Assembly (NCBI GenBank): GCA_021464245.1
Contig: JADCRB010000005.1
Location: forward strand, 2,976,001 to 3,040,000
Source: Carallia brachiata
Taxonomy: Eukaryota; Streptophyta; Magnoliopsida; Malpighiales; Rhizophoraceae
Length of the DNA: 64,000 nt
Direction of reading: 5' to 3'
The notes beneath the pieces are model-generated. The model saw nothing but the letters and a program-made list of their open reading frames with translations, did no database searches and was not told where the DNA came from. Every line of letters starts with the position of its first letter. Within the stretch, counting starts at the first letter, position 1. A program made the translations under genes and the position numbers. Positions 1-9,994 of the stretch are shown piece after piece.

Positions 1-1
1 C

Positions 2-2410
2 ATCAAAGCAAGGGTAAAAGCCATTGCTGAGAGAAGAAATGCATTTTCTTTCAACAGGGCTGACGTTGCAGCCAATGCATCCATGGAGAAATGGCACGAT
101 CCCCGGATCGCTTCTCTGTACATAGACGAAGCTGATGTAGTGGGGATTGAGAATCCTAGAAGTACACTAATTACATGGCTGGTAGAAGGAGAAGAAAAGT
201 TGACATCTATTTCTGTGGTTGGGATGGGAGGTTTAGGGAAAACAACACTGGTTAAGAAAGTCTTTGATAGCAAACCGATCAGAAGAGAATTTGACTGCCA
301 TGCCTGGATAACTGTCTCAAAGTCATTTATGCCCGTGGAGCTTCTACGTGCTGCCCTCAGAGGTTTCCTGGAGGCAACTAAAGAACCGGTTCCCAATGGA
401 TTGGAGTTGATGAGTGACTTGCAATTAGTTGATGCACTCAGGAGCAAATTGCAAGAAAAGAGGTATGTTGTTGTATTTGATGATGTTTGGAGTGTGGATG
501 CTTGGGAAACAATAAAATATGCATTCCCTGATTGTAAATGTGGCAGTAGAATCATCTTCACTATGCGTATACTGGACGTAGCTGAATCTATAGAGAATAC
601 TGGTCATGTTTATCATCTCAAACCTTTACCAGATCCAGAGGCTTGGACTCTGTTTTGTATGAAAGCCTTTAGGGGAGAATATGAGGGTGTCTGTCCTCAA
701 GAGCTGGACGAAATTTCTCGACGTATTCTGAAGAAATGTGAGGGACTTCCACTAGCAATTGTAGCAATAGGAGGCCTGCTGTCAAAGAAGAGGAAAGAAG
801 CTTTGGAATGGAGGAATATACACAACAGGCTAGCAACAGAATTGAAAAGTGAAAATGACCTTGGCAATCTAGGGAGAATACTTCTTCTAAGTTATAATGA
901 TCTTCCTTACTACCTCAAACAATGTTATTTGTATATGAGTGTTTTTCCTGAGGATTACTCGATTAAGAGGATGAAGCTGATCAGATTGTGGGTAGTTGAG
1001 AGGCTTGTTGCAGAAATACCAGGCCTTACAATGGAGCAAGTTGCAGAGGACTATCTTAATGAGCTTGTGAGCCGGAGTATGATTCAAGTTGTAGATATGG
1101 ACTATTCCAACCGGGTTAGGATGTGTCGAATTCATGATTTGATGAGAGAAATTATTCAGTTGAAGGCGAGGGAAGAATCTTTTGTTGTCATAGCAGATAA
1201 AAAAAATTTCCACACAAGTGAAAAAGTCCGGCGGTTAGCAATCCATGACACCTTTGAAGACTTCCCATCAGATATGAGATTCCCTTATCTTCGTTCTTTA
1301 TTGATATTTCCATTGACGGATGCACTTAAATTCTCTGAGTGTTCTTTCTTCCGCAGTTTCAAATTATTAAGAACGCTGGAGTTAGAACGTGCACCTCTTT
1401 CCAACTTTCCGCCCGAATTAGTTGAGCTGATTCATTTGACATACTTAAGTTTGAGAAGGACAAGGGTAAGTGAGCTTCCACAGTGCATAAGGAAGCTTAA
1501 AAACTTGGAAATACTGGATCTAAAAGGAAGTCTTGTATCATCGCTGCCTACGGGAATCTTAAATTTGAAATCTCTTAAACAGCTTCGTAGTTACAGATAC
1601 CAGTTTGGATCATCAGTGTTCTTTGCAGATGATATTGGGATGAAAGTTCCGCGAGGAATAGGTAGAATGACAAGCCTACAGAAGCTCGGAAGCATTGAAA
1701 TCGATGATGAACATGAGGTGTTGTGGGAGTTAGGAAAGCTAACCCAGCTGACAAGGTTGAGCATTTTAAAGCTAAGAGGAGAGCATCAGTCAACCCTATG
1801 TTATACAGTGGACAAAATGAGACACCTTACTACATTGTACATGAGTTCAATAACCGATCGTGAAGTTTTAAATCTAGACTCTCTCTCATCCCCTCCTGAA
1901 TTTCTCCAGCGTCTGTACATCAAATGTGGTTTGGAAACATTACCTAGATGGTTTGCAGAACTCCAGTATCTTTGCAAATTAGTCCTTCAATATTCTAACC
2001 TGAAGAGTGATCCACTAAAAGCACTCCAGAATTTATCTAGCTTGATGGTGCTTGAGCTTCGGCAAGCTTATGACGGGGAAGAAATATTTTGTGATGCTGG
2101 GGGATATCCGAGGCTAAAGAAGCTTAGCATTACTGGGCTGGGCAGATTGAAGTGCATTAGACTAGCAGAAGGTGCAATGCCAGGGCTAAAAAGGCTAGAG
2201 ATCGCAGCATGCATGGAGTTACAGACAGTGCCACTTGGCATTGAGCACCTTAAAACCATAGGAGATCTGCTTTTGTGGGATATGCCTTTGGAATTTTTCA
2301 GCACGATAAAGCGGCCTCAAGGGGTAGATTTCTGGAGGGTTCAACATATACAAACGATAACTCGCATCTATGAGAGTAAGGGGAGATGGACTGCTGAAAC
2401 CCTTTACTGA
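2..2410 (+). CDS. CC-NBS-LRR (NLR) disease resistance protein, RPM1-like, 5' end outside the window
   Basis: Intracellular immune receptor of the CNL class, which senses pathogen effectors and triggers defence. The frame is open from base 2, and the Met at 83 is internal: the residues before it look like the end of the coiled-coil (Rx-N) domain, so the true start lies to the left. Counting from that Met, the P-loop GMGGLGKTT is at 47-55, kinase-2 with VVVFDDVW at 129-136, RNBS-B GSRIIFTMR at 154-162 and GLPL at 221-224. RNBS-D (CYLYMSVFPEDY) and an IHD version of the MHD motif follow, then about 380 residues of leucine-rich repeats with no intron, stopping at 2408-2410. The T-to-M change in RNBS-B and IHD for MHD are variants; all nucleotide-binding motifs are intact. 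The last 150 bases recur inverted near 13.3-13.4 kb. Confidence 0.95.
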   Translation: MKARVKAIAERRNAFSFNRADVAANASMEKWHDPRIASLYIDEADVVGIENPRSTLITWLVEGEEKLTSISVVGMGGLGKTTLVKKVFDSKPIRREFDCHAWITVSKSFMPVELLRAALRGFLEATKEPVPNGLELMSDLQLVDALRSKLQEKRYVVVFDDVWSVDAWETIKYAFPDCKCGSRIIFTMRILDVAESIENTGHVYHLKPLPDPEAWTLFCMKAFRGEYEGVCPQELDEISRRILKKCEGLPLAIVAIGGLLSKKRKEALEWRNIHNRLATELKSENDLGNLGRILLLSYNDLPYYLKQCYLYMSVFPEDYSIKRMKLIRLWVVERLVAEIPGLTMEQVAEDYLNELVSRSMIQVVDMDYSNRVRMCRIHDLMREIIQLKAREESFVVIADKKNFHTSEKVRRLAIHDTFEDFPSDMRFPYLRSLLIFPLTDALKFSECSFFRSFKLLRTLELERAPLSNFPPELVELIHLTYLSLRRTRVSELPQCIRKLKNLEILDLKGSLVSSLPTGILNLKSLKQLRSYRYQFGSSVFFADDIGMKVPRGIGRMTSLQKLGSIEIDDEHEVLWELGKLTQLTRLSILKLRGEHQSTLCYTVDKMRHLTTLYMSSITDREVLNLDSLSSPPEFLQRLYIKCGLETLPRWFAELQYLCKLVLQYSNLKSDPLKALQNLSSLMVLELRQAYDGEEIFCDAGGYPRLKKLSITGLGRLKCIRLAEGAMPGLKRLEIAACMELQTVPLGIEHLKTIGDLLLWDMPLEFFSTIKRPQGVDFWRVQHIQTITRIYESKGRWTAETLY

Positions 2411-3219
2411 TTCAAGTCATTCTAGAGGACTGCATTCTCATCATAAGTGCTAAATAATGGTGATTCACAGGTTGATGCTTTTGGTAAGCTGAACTTGGAT
2501 ATGGTGGCTGTATATGCTGACTTTGTAGATTAATGATGCGTCTGGTTTTCCCTTTTTGTATTGTTTTGTTACTCTTGAAACATTTTAGTTTTCTATTCTG
2601 TTACTGCTCCCCATTTGCTGCAGATTCTGCAGAGCCTAGTATTAGCTGCAGTTTTTTTTTTTTTTTTAATCTGGGAACTGATATACTACTTTGATAGCAG
2701 TTTCCCAGCTGGTTTTGCATGTTCGTTATGTTTGTAATTTTCTCTGTTTGTTTTGCCTTGGTGCTCTATAAGCTCAATCTAATCCCTTGATTGGTGTTGT
2801 TCTGACTAGAAATGATGAGTGAAAAATTTAATGGCTCTACTTCCTTTTGTGTTTTTGTTCCTTTTTATGACTTGACCTTTGTAATATTCAGAATCTTTCT
2901 TCTTTACTGTTTAAATCTCTGTGTTCTATTGCGCCTATGAGAAACTATACAACTTTATCTGCTCTTCTGGGGTTGCTGGTTTTTTAATTGTTGTCTACTG
3001 CTGTCAGTGAACAAATATAATGCTGGCATGAGCAGTAATAGATTATAGATTACCACTTTCCTGGCAAGTTACAGAATTACAATGACTTTTGAGCAAATTG
3101 GGTTGCGGAAGACTGAATGGATGGGAGGGGCGAGATGCAGCCAAAAGAATCAATGGCAACTTTATAAGCTCTTCCTGTGGTATGAAAATACTCACACAGC
3201 TTTCAAATTAATGCAAGGT
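2411..3219. other. NLR 3' flank, no gene seen
   Basis: T-rich 3' UTR-like and intergenic sequence with a poly-T run near 2652. No coding sequence is recognisable. Much of it recurs inverted at about 12.4-13.25 kb. Confidence 0.6.
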
Positions 3220-3326
3220 CAGCTATTGACAATCTCGTGAGTACACAGAACACATGAGCTTTGCATATTCAACGTGAAGGACTTGGGAATTACCAATCTT
3301 GCTTTACAGAAGAGACAAATCGGTGT

Positions 3327-3440
3327 TTACTGCACAAGGTCTCTACCTTCTTCATCATAGATTTGCTGGAGAGGAGCCCTTTGGCTGCCTGGTCCAGAGC
3401 CCCAGAATCCAGCATCCACTTCTGCCTTCCATTCAAATAA
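3327..3440 (-). pseudogene. Orphan last-exon fragment of a WAT1-related gene
   Basis: On the minus strand, this encodes a WAT1-related C-terminus like that of the intact gene at 4579-4747: the run SQRAPLQQIYDEEGRDLVQ then a stop at 3327-3329. The flanking bases (about 3220-3326) also match the 3' flank of the intact gene (about 4490-4578), so this is a partial tandem duplicate of the gene end. No other exon lies upstream. It is absent from the right arm of the inverted duplication. Confidence 0.75.
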
Positions 3441-3957
3441 TTTTTAGAATATAATATCCACTTAAAGCTCAATCTAGTGGATGGTAAAACTTATAAATAT
3501 TATGACTCATGTTAGATCTTTATACTATAACGATATTTGATTTTATAATCGATTATTATTCTGTTATGCACTAGATGTTGACGGCACCTAACTACTTAAC
3601 TGGCATCAAACCTTAAGGCCAAAACATTGGGCCTTAGTATAATTATATGAAACGAACGAATGTGCTTCGAATTTCATGGGATATTTACCATAACAATATT
3701 GTAGTAAATGCAACACAGCATTATGTATTAGGTCTAGGACTATATTAATGAATTGGGGTTTGTGTAAGCTTTAAGCGTGTTATAAACTATCTTATCTTCT
3801 CTGATTTGTTTCAATCCTCTCATCAAGCAATATGCTTCATAAGTTCAGTATATTGGTGTTCTTGATGTGAATTTTACTAAATTTTCCCTTTTTGGAGTAG
3901 TAGCTAAGGAGTCAATTTGAAGAATGAGACTAGTATGAAGAGCGTCGAAAATACAAT
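3441..3957. other. Intergenic, nothing recognised
   Basis: AT-rich DNA between the WAT1 fragment and the SINE. I see no coding potential or repeat structure. Confidence 0.5.
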
Positions 3958-4045
3958 GTATAGCCCCTAGCGCGTGGTCTGGTGGTAGAATAGCATGACT
4001 CCTAATTCCAACAACCAGGCTCAAATCCTGAGACTGATGGACCAA
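3958..4045 (+). mobile_element. tRNA-derived SINE remnant (left-arm copy)
   Basis: An A-box-like stretch (TAGCGCGTGGTCTGGTGG) is followed about 45 bases on by a B-box-like GGCTCAAATCC, then an A-rich tail and ATACAACCAAGAAATAT. This promoter spacing is that of tRNA-derived SINEs. The same 3' junction occurs inverted near 12255. No clean TSD is visible on the left side. Confidence 0.55.
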
Positions 4046-4578
4046 AAAATATATACAACCAAGAAATATCTATTGATTCCCTGAGACTAAGCAACTTCGC
4101 TGAGTTGAAAACACCAATCCAATATAGGGCAGGAGAGACCACATTTCTATTGAGATTAGGCGAAGTTAACTGAAATCTGCAACAACATTTATTTCTTTTG
4201 CTAGGATGATCCTGAAAACAAAATGTCTTGGTTGGACTCCATTTCCTGCTTTAGTTTGCTTGAGTTGTGCAACTTCATTTGTTTTAGACACAAGAAATTT
4301 TCTTACTCAGGTGGCAAATGAATACTACCTGAGATGGAAAGACCAACTTGATTGAACAATCTGAATTAGAAATCTAATCCAAAGGCTGTTTTGTGTTGTG
4401 AACCCAAATCTTTGTCTTTTGAGGCTTTGGCAATGTCTTCAACGCTAACAATATAATAAACACTGCAAAATTTGCAGAAGAATGCACGGTCAGCTATTAA
4501 CAATCTTGTGAGTACACATATGCGCTTTACATTTTCCACTTGATGGAATAGGGAATTACCTATTTTAGGCCAATTGGT

Positions 4579-6719
4579 CTACTGCACAGGATCTCTATCT
4601 TCTTGATCATAGCTTTGCAGGAGGGGAGCCCTTTGGCAGCTTGATCCAGTGCCTCCGACTTCAGCATCCACTCCTACCTTCCATTCTTTGGCTTTCCCCC
4701 ACATGACCAAATAAAACCCAACGACTATCACAGTTGCTCCAACCAAACTACAGAATATGTAGTATAGGACGGTTAGAGAATTTGAAAGGCATAGATGAAA
4801 TTCAACAGCATCATCCGTTAACCAATCTTCAGTTTATAGCGAATGAAGGAGAAAATGATTCCAACTTCAATCCTACCTCCCAACATACAAAGCGTCGCCA
4901 GAGCAGATAATCCCCACAGCAGCTGCAATGACAATGCCCAAGGGTTTGAACATGGAAACAAAAACAGGCCCTGTCCTGTGTAGGCACCATGTAGAAACAC
5001 CAACTTGGAAGGCAGAGCCAAATATTCCCTGCATCATTACGTATGAAAGACTTTAAATTACTCTATGCACAGCACGATAACATCCAATTATTTTGAAAAG
5101 AGTCAAAGTTGGAATACAGGATCAAAATAGCCTGCATTAATAAATGTGGAGACTTGCAGGAAGTCTTTGGTGCATCAGAAAACCCACATCTTGTGGGACT
5201 TGAGGGAGCTAGGGTTTGAAACCCCAACGAGACCAAGGGCTTTGCACTAGTAAACACAGCAATGCAGATGACATGAAAGTATCCTGCTAGGCTTCTTTAC
5301 ATACGTACCGAGTACAAAACAGCAACCAATCTTATGTTGGGAGTTAGGCTCCAAGCAGCAGGATCTCTTTCCACTGCCAAGCAGACTATTGCAGACAGAA
5401 TGGTGACAAAGAAGCAGTAAAAGAAGACTACAATCAGCTCCGCTGGGTACTTTTTAAGTATCAAGGCCTGAAATATAAAGAAAATAAATTATTTCTTCTT
5501 CTTTTTTCTATTCATAACCATTAGGAATTTCATTTTGATGGACAATCACCTGTATTATGATCCATACAGAAGTCATCACACAATCAGCTGCAAGAAGCAA
5601 TCCTCCAAGAACCCAATTTGACTGTTGGAAAAGAAGCCTAATTGATGAGTTCGAAGAAGACATCATCGTAAGGAGTTGGGGGCCCTTGTAGTAAGTCATA
5701 ATGAATGCTCCAGTGATGGATATTATTGTTCCTGCGGACTTTGCAAGGGTACTAAAGCTGCTCAAGTCGACTATTTCCATCCTGAACATTAAATCCAATC
5801 CATTTAAGACCCAACATTCCTTTTTTTTTTTTGGTTAACGCCAATTCAACCACCGAAAGCAGGAACTGGAAACAACTATTGTTAGACTCTGAAAATTCTA
5901 ATCCCAATACTGCCAAAAATCTAGATCCAAGTTTCATTCTAGAAAAAGGTTGATTTGCAGGCCTGTTTTAATATGAATTCCCAGCAAAAATAGATATTCT
6001 GTCTTGGATTATGTAATACCACTGTTATCAACACCAAAAGAATGAATGTAAGAAAATGTGCAATGGATTATGTAATAGCTACAATGGGTGTGATCAACTT
6101 ATGGCAATCAAGTCAAGCACTAATTGCATTAAAGAAAAAAAGCGTAACCTGAAAAGAATGGCAAGCACAAAGGTAAAGCCAGGAACGAGGTTGAGCATGG
6201 CTGTGCCAAGTGTAGGAGAACTAAGGTTAATCCCCGCATACCCAAAAATCTGTGCCAAGCAACTGAGCCAAAAAGGGTACCAATCAATCTCAAAACAACA
6301 AAGTCCAGTGTAGCAAACACAAAGTCAATCAAAAGAAGAAAACCCCAGAAATTAACTAACCCAAATAGGCCAAGCAAGAAGAATCCACAGACAATTGAGA
6401 AGGTGAGTGGAGGCCTTTGTGATCTGCAAATGAAGGTGGAAACCAATAAAAGATGCAAACTTTTAATCAATTATGATTACAAAAATAATAATAATAATAA
6501 AAATACAGAAGAGTAAGAAAGGTGGTACCTGTGGATGAGCAGAGAAGAAGGAAGGAGAATTAGGGAGGCAAAAGCATTGGAGTAGAGAACAAAGATGAGA
6601 TTGCTCATGCCTTTTGACATGGCTGCTTTGCTAATTATCATCAGTCCAACTTGTGCACACTCTGCCATCACCATCCCTACAAATGGCAGCAGGACAGCTT
6701 TTGTCTCCATGTTCACCAT
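4579..6719 (-). CDS. WAT1-related protein (EamA/DMT-family transporter), complete, 7 exons
   Basis: Plant drug/metabolite-type membrane transporter; the family founder WAT1 moves auxin across the tonoplast, but the substrate here is unknown. Exons on the minus strand: 6719-6529, 6423-6361, 6262-6149, 5781-5550, 5467-5309, 5028-4877 and 4747-4579, all with GT-AG borders and consistent phase, giving 1080 bases (359 residues). The start MVNMETKAVLLPFVGMVMAE opens the first membrane segment. Typical family stretches follow: QIFGYAGINLSSPTLGTAML in exon 3, MTYYKGP in exon 4, and GPVFVSMFKPLGIVIAA plus GDALYVG in exon 6 (second EamA repeat). The hydrophilic tail is encoded by exon 7. A (GA)n tract lies in the 5' leader and a TA-rich stretch near 6840. 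A broken inverted copy lies at 9995-11843. Confidence 0.93.
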
Positions 6720-8207
6720 TGCCTTCTCCTCCCCCCTGCTCCTCTCTCTCTCTCTCTCTAGGACCCCACAGGCTACAATTCTTGGAGTGAATTGAAGCCT
6801 TTGAGGGCATTTTTCTCTCTGTTTTTTTTTTTGGAAATATATATATATATATTTTTTTACAAAAAAAGACAATGATTGAAAGAGACAAAAAATACTCACT
6901 CAATAATTTTTTGTTTTTTTTTGCTGTTGAGGAAATGACAAGTCATCCTACTGAGGAGACGGGATAAGACAAGAATCAAGATTGAAATCTAATATTTCTA
7001 ATTAAAAGTCACTGATTGCAATCACTGCAGCTATTACTTAAACTTTAAAAAAAAAAAAATTAATAGAGTTTCTCAAATAATTTACTACAAGCACTGAACT
7101 TTCAATGACTAAAAGGGTTGTTTATATGTGCAGAGCTCAATCCAATCCAATCCTAAGGAAGTCCAGCCCAAACGTTTTTTTTTTTTTTTAAATGGCATGA
7201 GAGTGTTCAGCAATCCATGGTTAAGTTAATGTGCATTTTTCAGAAAAAAAAAGAAGAAGTAATAACACATGGAGAATAATATTATAACAATAAAAATTAA
7301 GACCAATTATATCTACCTCAGTCCCACAAATAGATGTATTTGTAAGTAAAAAATTACTATATTGTCTTTTTATTGTTCCCATATTATTTTTAAGAAAAAA
7401 ATTAAGAAAATATAGAAAATAACTATAGAATAGTCATAAATAGTAGAAATATTTTTTTAACAAAAAAATTCAAAGTTTTTTTGAAATCATGGTTTAAGGT
7501 AATACTTAATATATTTAAATTAATACTAAATATGTTTAGAATTTAATTTTTAAAAAATAAATTTTTAATTATTTATTAGAAAATAAATTTATTTTTATAT
7601 TTACTCTATATCTATTTTCCTATATTCTCCAAGTTGGCCTCTTATTTTTATGTATTTAAGATTCTCTAAGAGTACGCCACCAAAGGAGAACCAAAAATAA
7701 TGTCATTTGTATGAAAGAATCAATTTTTAATCAGAAACAATGTTATCTTCTCAAATTAAAATCCGTCAATTTTGAAAATTATGCACTATAGATGTGCTTC
7801 GTGAGATGGGTTTGTTGTTGTTCTTGATTTGAATTATAATCAATTGAGTTTTTTCCATTAACTTGGATTATGTTGGTGATGATAGTGGAGAAGATCAGGG
7901 AGCATTAACTACTACAATTCTCTTTTGCTGTCATAATACGTCAGCTGTCCAGAAATTTACATGAAAACACAAGAATAACGTCTCCTTTTTATTCTTATTT
8001 TTATCCCTTAACTGACTCCGACTAAACACATAATTTGACTCGTACCAATTGAATGATAACCCATCGAAAAATGATTTGTCTGGCTCAAGCAACACAGGCC
8101 TACCAGATTGAGACCCAATATTTTTCTTTGTTCTTTCTTGATGTAACTCTCTCTGATTTTCCTTCACAAAGTTTATGGCTTGCTACGTTTTCGGTCCGTG
8201 AGATTGG
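6720..8207. other. Intergenic and upstream region of the WAT1-related gene
   Basis: Contains the CT/GA microsatellite at about 6738-6758, a TA microsatellite near 6838-6850 and several A/T homopolymers. The rest is very AT-rich with no supported gene. Confidence 0.6.
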
Positions 8208-8215
8208 AGTGCAAG

Positions 8216-8753
8216 TAGAGGTGTCAAAAAGTCGGGTTGGGTTGGATTCGGGTTGGGTCGTTTCGGGTTCGGGTCATTTTCGGTTGGGTTACTTTCACGT
8301 CACGTTACATTCGGTTCGGGTTCAGGTTGGGTCGTTTCAGATTCGGGTTGGATTCGGGTCTAATTCGGATCCGAATTCGCACTGAACTATTATTTTTTTA
8401 AGTCATTTTTTACTAAAATAAAACATTTCAATTAAATTTAAAACTCATTTCTATAATAAATTAAACGTTTAAATTTAGTTTTTGCGTCATATATATCGAT
8501 ATTTTATGAAAATAATACTAATTAATATTTAAAAAGGATAAGTCAAAGGTAAAAGTCAAAAATATTTTCACTATTTTGTCTTTTTCTTAACTCAACAGGT
8601 GACCCGGATCCAACCCGGATCCAACCCAAAATTTTCGGGTCATTTTCGGGTTGGGTCATTTTTGGATTCGGGTTGAAAAATCGGGTTCCTGACCCAATTT
8701 TTTCGGATGGATTCAAACGGGTTATCGGGTCGGGTCACTTTTTGACACTTCTA
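8216..8753. mobile_element. hAT-type non-autonomous MITE, 538 bp, with 8-bp TSD
   Basis: The ends are near-perfect terminal inverted repeats (TIRs): TAGAGGTGTCAAAAAGT at the left and the complement of TAGAAGTGTCAAAAAGT at the right. The identical 8-bp AGTGCAAG flanks it at 8208-8215 and 8754-8761. Eight-base duplications and TAGNGGTGTCAAA-type ends are typical of hAT elements. Subterminal regions are packed with GGGTTCGGGT-like motifs in opposite orientations. No transposase is encoded. Confidence 0.9.
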
Positions 8754-8761
8754 AGTGCAAG

Positions 8762-9224
8762 CAAGAGTGACAATAGCTGGGGCAGCCGGGCAGGGACCTT
8801 TGATTATTGACATTTTTCTTGAATATTGCAAGTTTCCATTTTTTTTTTTTTTTTGTCAACTATGTCATGGTTTGATTCATGGTTTTATTAACATTAAAAC
8901 AAATGAATATACTTCATCATCGCTGTGAGTTATTGGCAGTTTTCTATTATTGTATGATTGAGTCTTTCCTAATAAATATCGTTACGCAATCATATAATTT
9001 ATGATGCATAAAAAATACACAATTAATTTAACGATTTATTTATATAAAAAAATAATTATAAATAATACTTAACAAAATTAATTGACCAGTAATTTTTTCT
9101 CTTTCCTACCATTGTCTTTGAGTAGCAACTAAAAAAATATTTCCAAAAAAAAAGGGAAAAGAAAACTGTCTCAAAGACTACAATTTACTCCAAGAACTGT
9201 GTTCCGTGGGGTTTTAAGGAATGT
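8762..9224. other. Intergenic, nothing recognised
   Basis: AT-rich, with a poly-T run near 8840-8855. No coding potential was seen. Confidence 0.5.
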
Positions 9225-9940
9225 TTGACTTAACTTTTTAGATGATATATTTGTATTTTATTTTCAAAATGTAGAACGATAAGCGTTTGATAAATTTTTT
9301 AGTATTATTGTTTAATTTTAATTATTTTTTTATATGGTTTCTTAATAGTAACTGATTGAAAAGTAATTTAAAAATACTTTTTAGGTTACTTTTTATTTTT
9401 TAATATTAATAATAATTTATATGAACTAAATTATCCTTAAAGGATATTTATATAATTTTATTATTATTTTTTTCATTTACCACTTAAATGATATTTGTTA
9501 ATCTATATTATTAATATTTGTATAAACACAATATTTTTTTACTATTTTTAAATAATATTTTTTTCATTTTAATTATATTTAATATTGAGACTTATAAAAA
9601 AAATCTCGAATAATATATATTTTTTTTATCATCTAGTAATAATTAATATATTTTTAAAAATTAAAAATTAAGTGAAAAAATTTTTAATATTATTTATAAA
9701 ATATTATTCTAAGAATATAAAATTATAACATATAAAAATAAATATCTTAATATGATATATTTATATAAATTAAATGTCTAAATTAGACATTTCAGTAATC
9801 AACGGTAATAACAAATATAAAATTAATCAGAGATTTCATTAATTTTATCCGCAATCAGTAAAAAATAAGAATCAGTGATGAACAATCAGTAACAGTAATT
9901 AATAACAGTAAATATTCAACAATTAATTCAAACAAACTCT
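9225..9940 (-). repeat. About 700-bp AT-rich dispersed repeat, copy A
   Basis: Its reverse complement aligns along its length with 23351-24065. Shared stretches include GTTGAATATT near the start and GAAAATAAAATA near the end. The outer ends resemble each other inverted (GTTTGAATTAA against GTTTGACTTAA), suggesting a MITE, but I could not find a TSD. Confidence 0.55.
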
Positions 9941-9994
9941 TAGAGAGACAGAGAGGAGCAGAGGAGAGAGGAGGAGGGTACTCTGTGTCTATTG

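Larger units (their letters stand above)
2268..6750. repeat. Left arm of a large inverted duplication
   Basis: From about 2268 (inside the last NLR codons) to the 5' UTR of the WAT1-related gene near 6750, this sequence matches the reverse complement of 9945-13441. Matches include the NLR tail, the NLR 3' flank, a SINE, WAT1 exons 3-7 and the WAT1 upstream GA-rich leader. The right arm lacks WAT1 exons 1-2 (about 6165-6720 here) and about 3250-3955. Boundaries are by eye. Confidence 0.85.

Noticed and set aside
8053..8385. 110-codon open frame on the plus strand
   Set aside because: Much of it lies in the GGGTTCGGGT-rich end of the hAT MITE; low-complexity translation, no domain.
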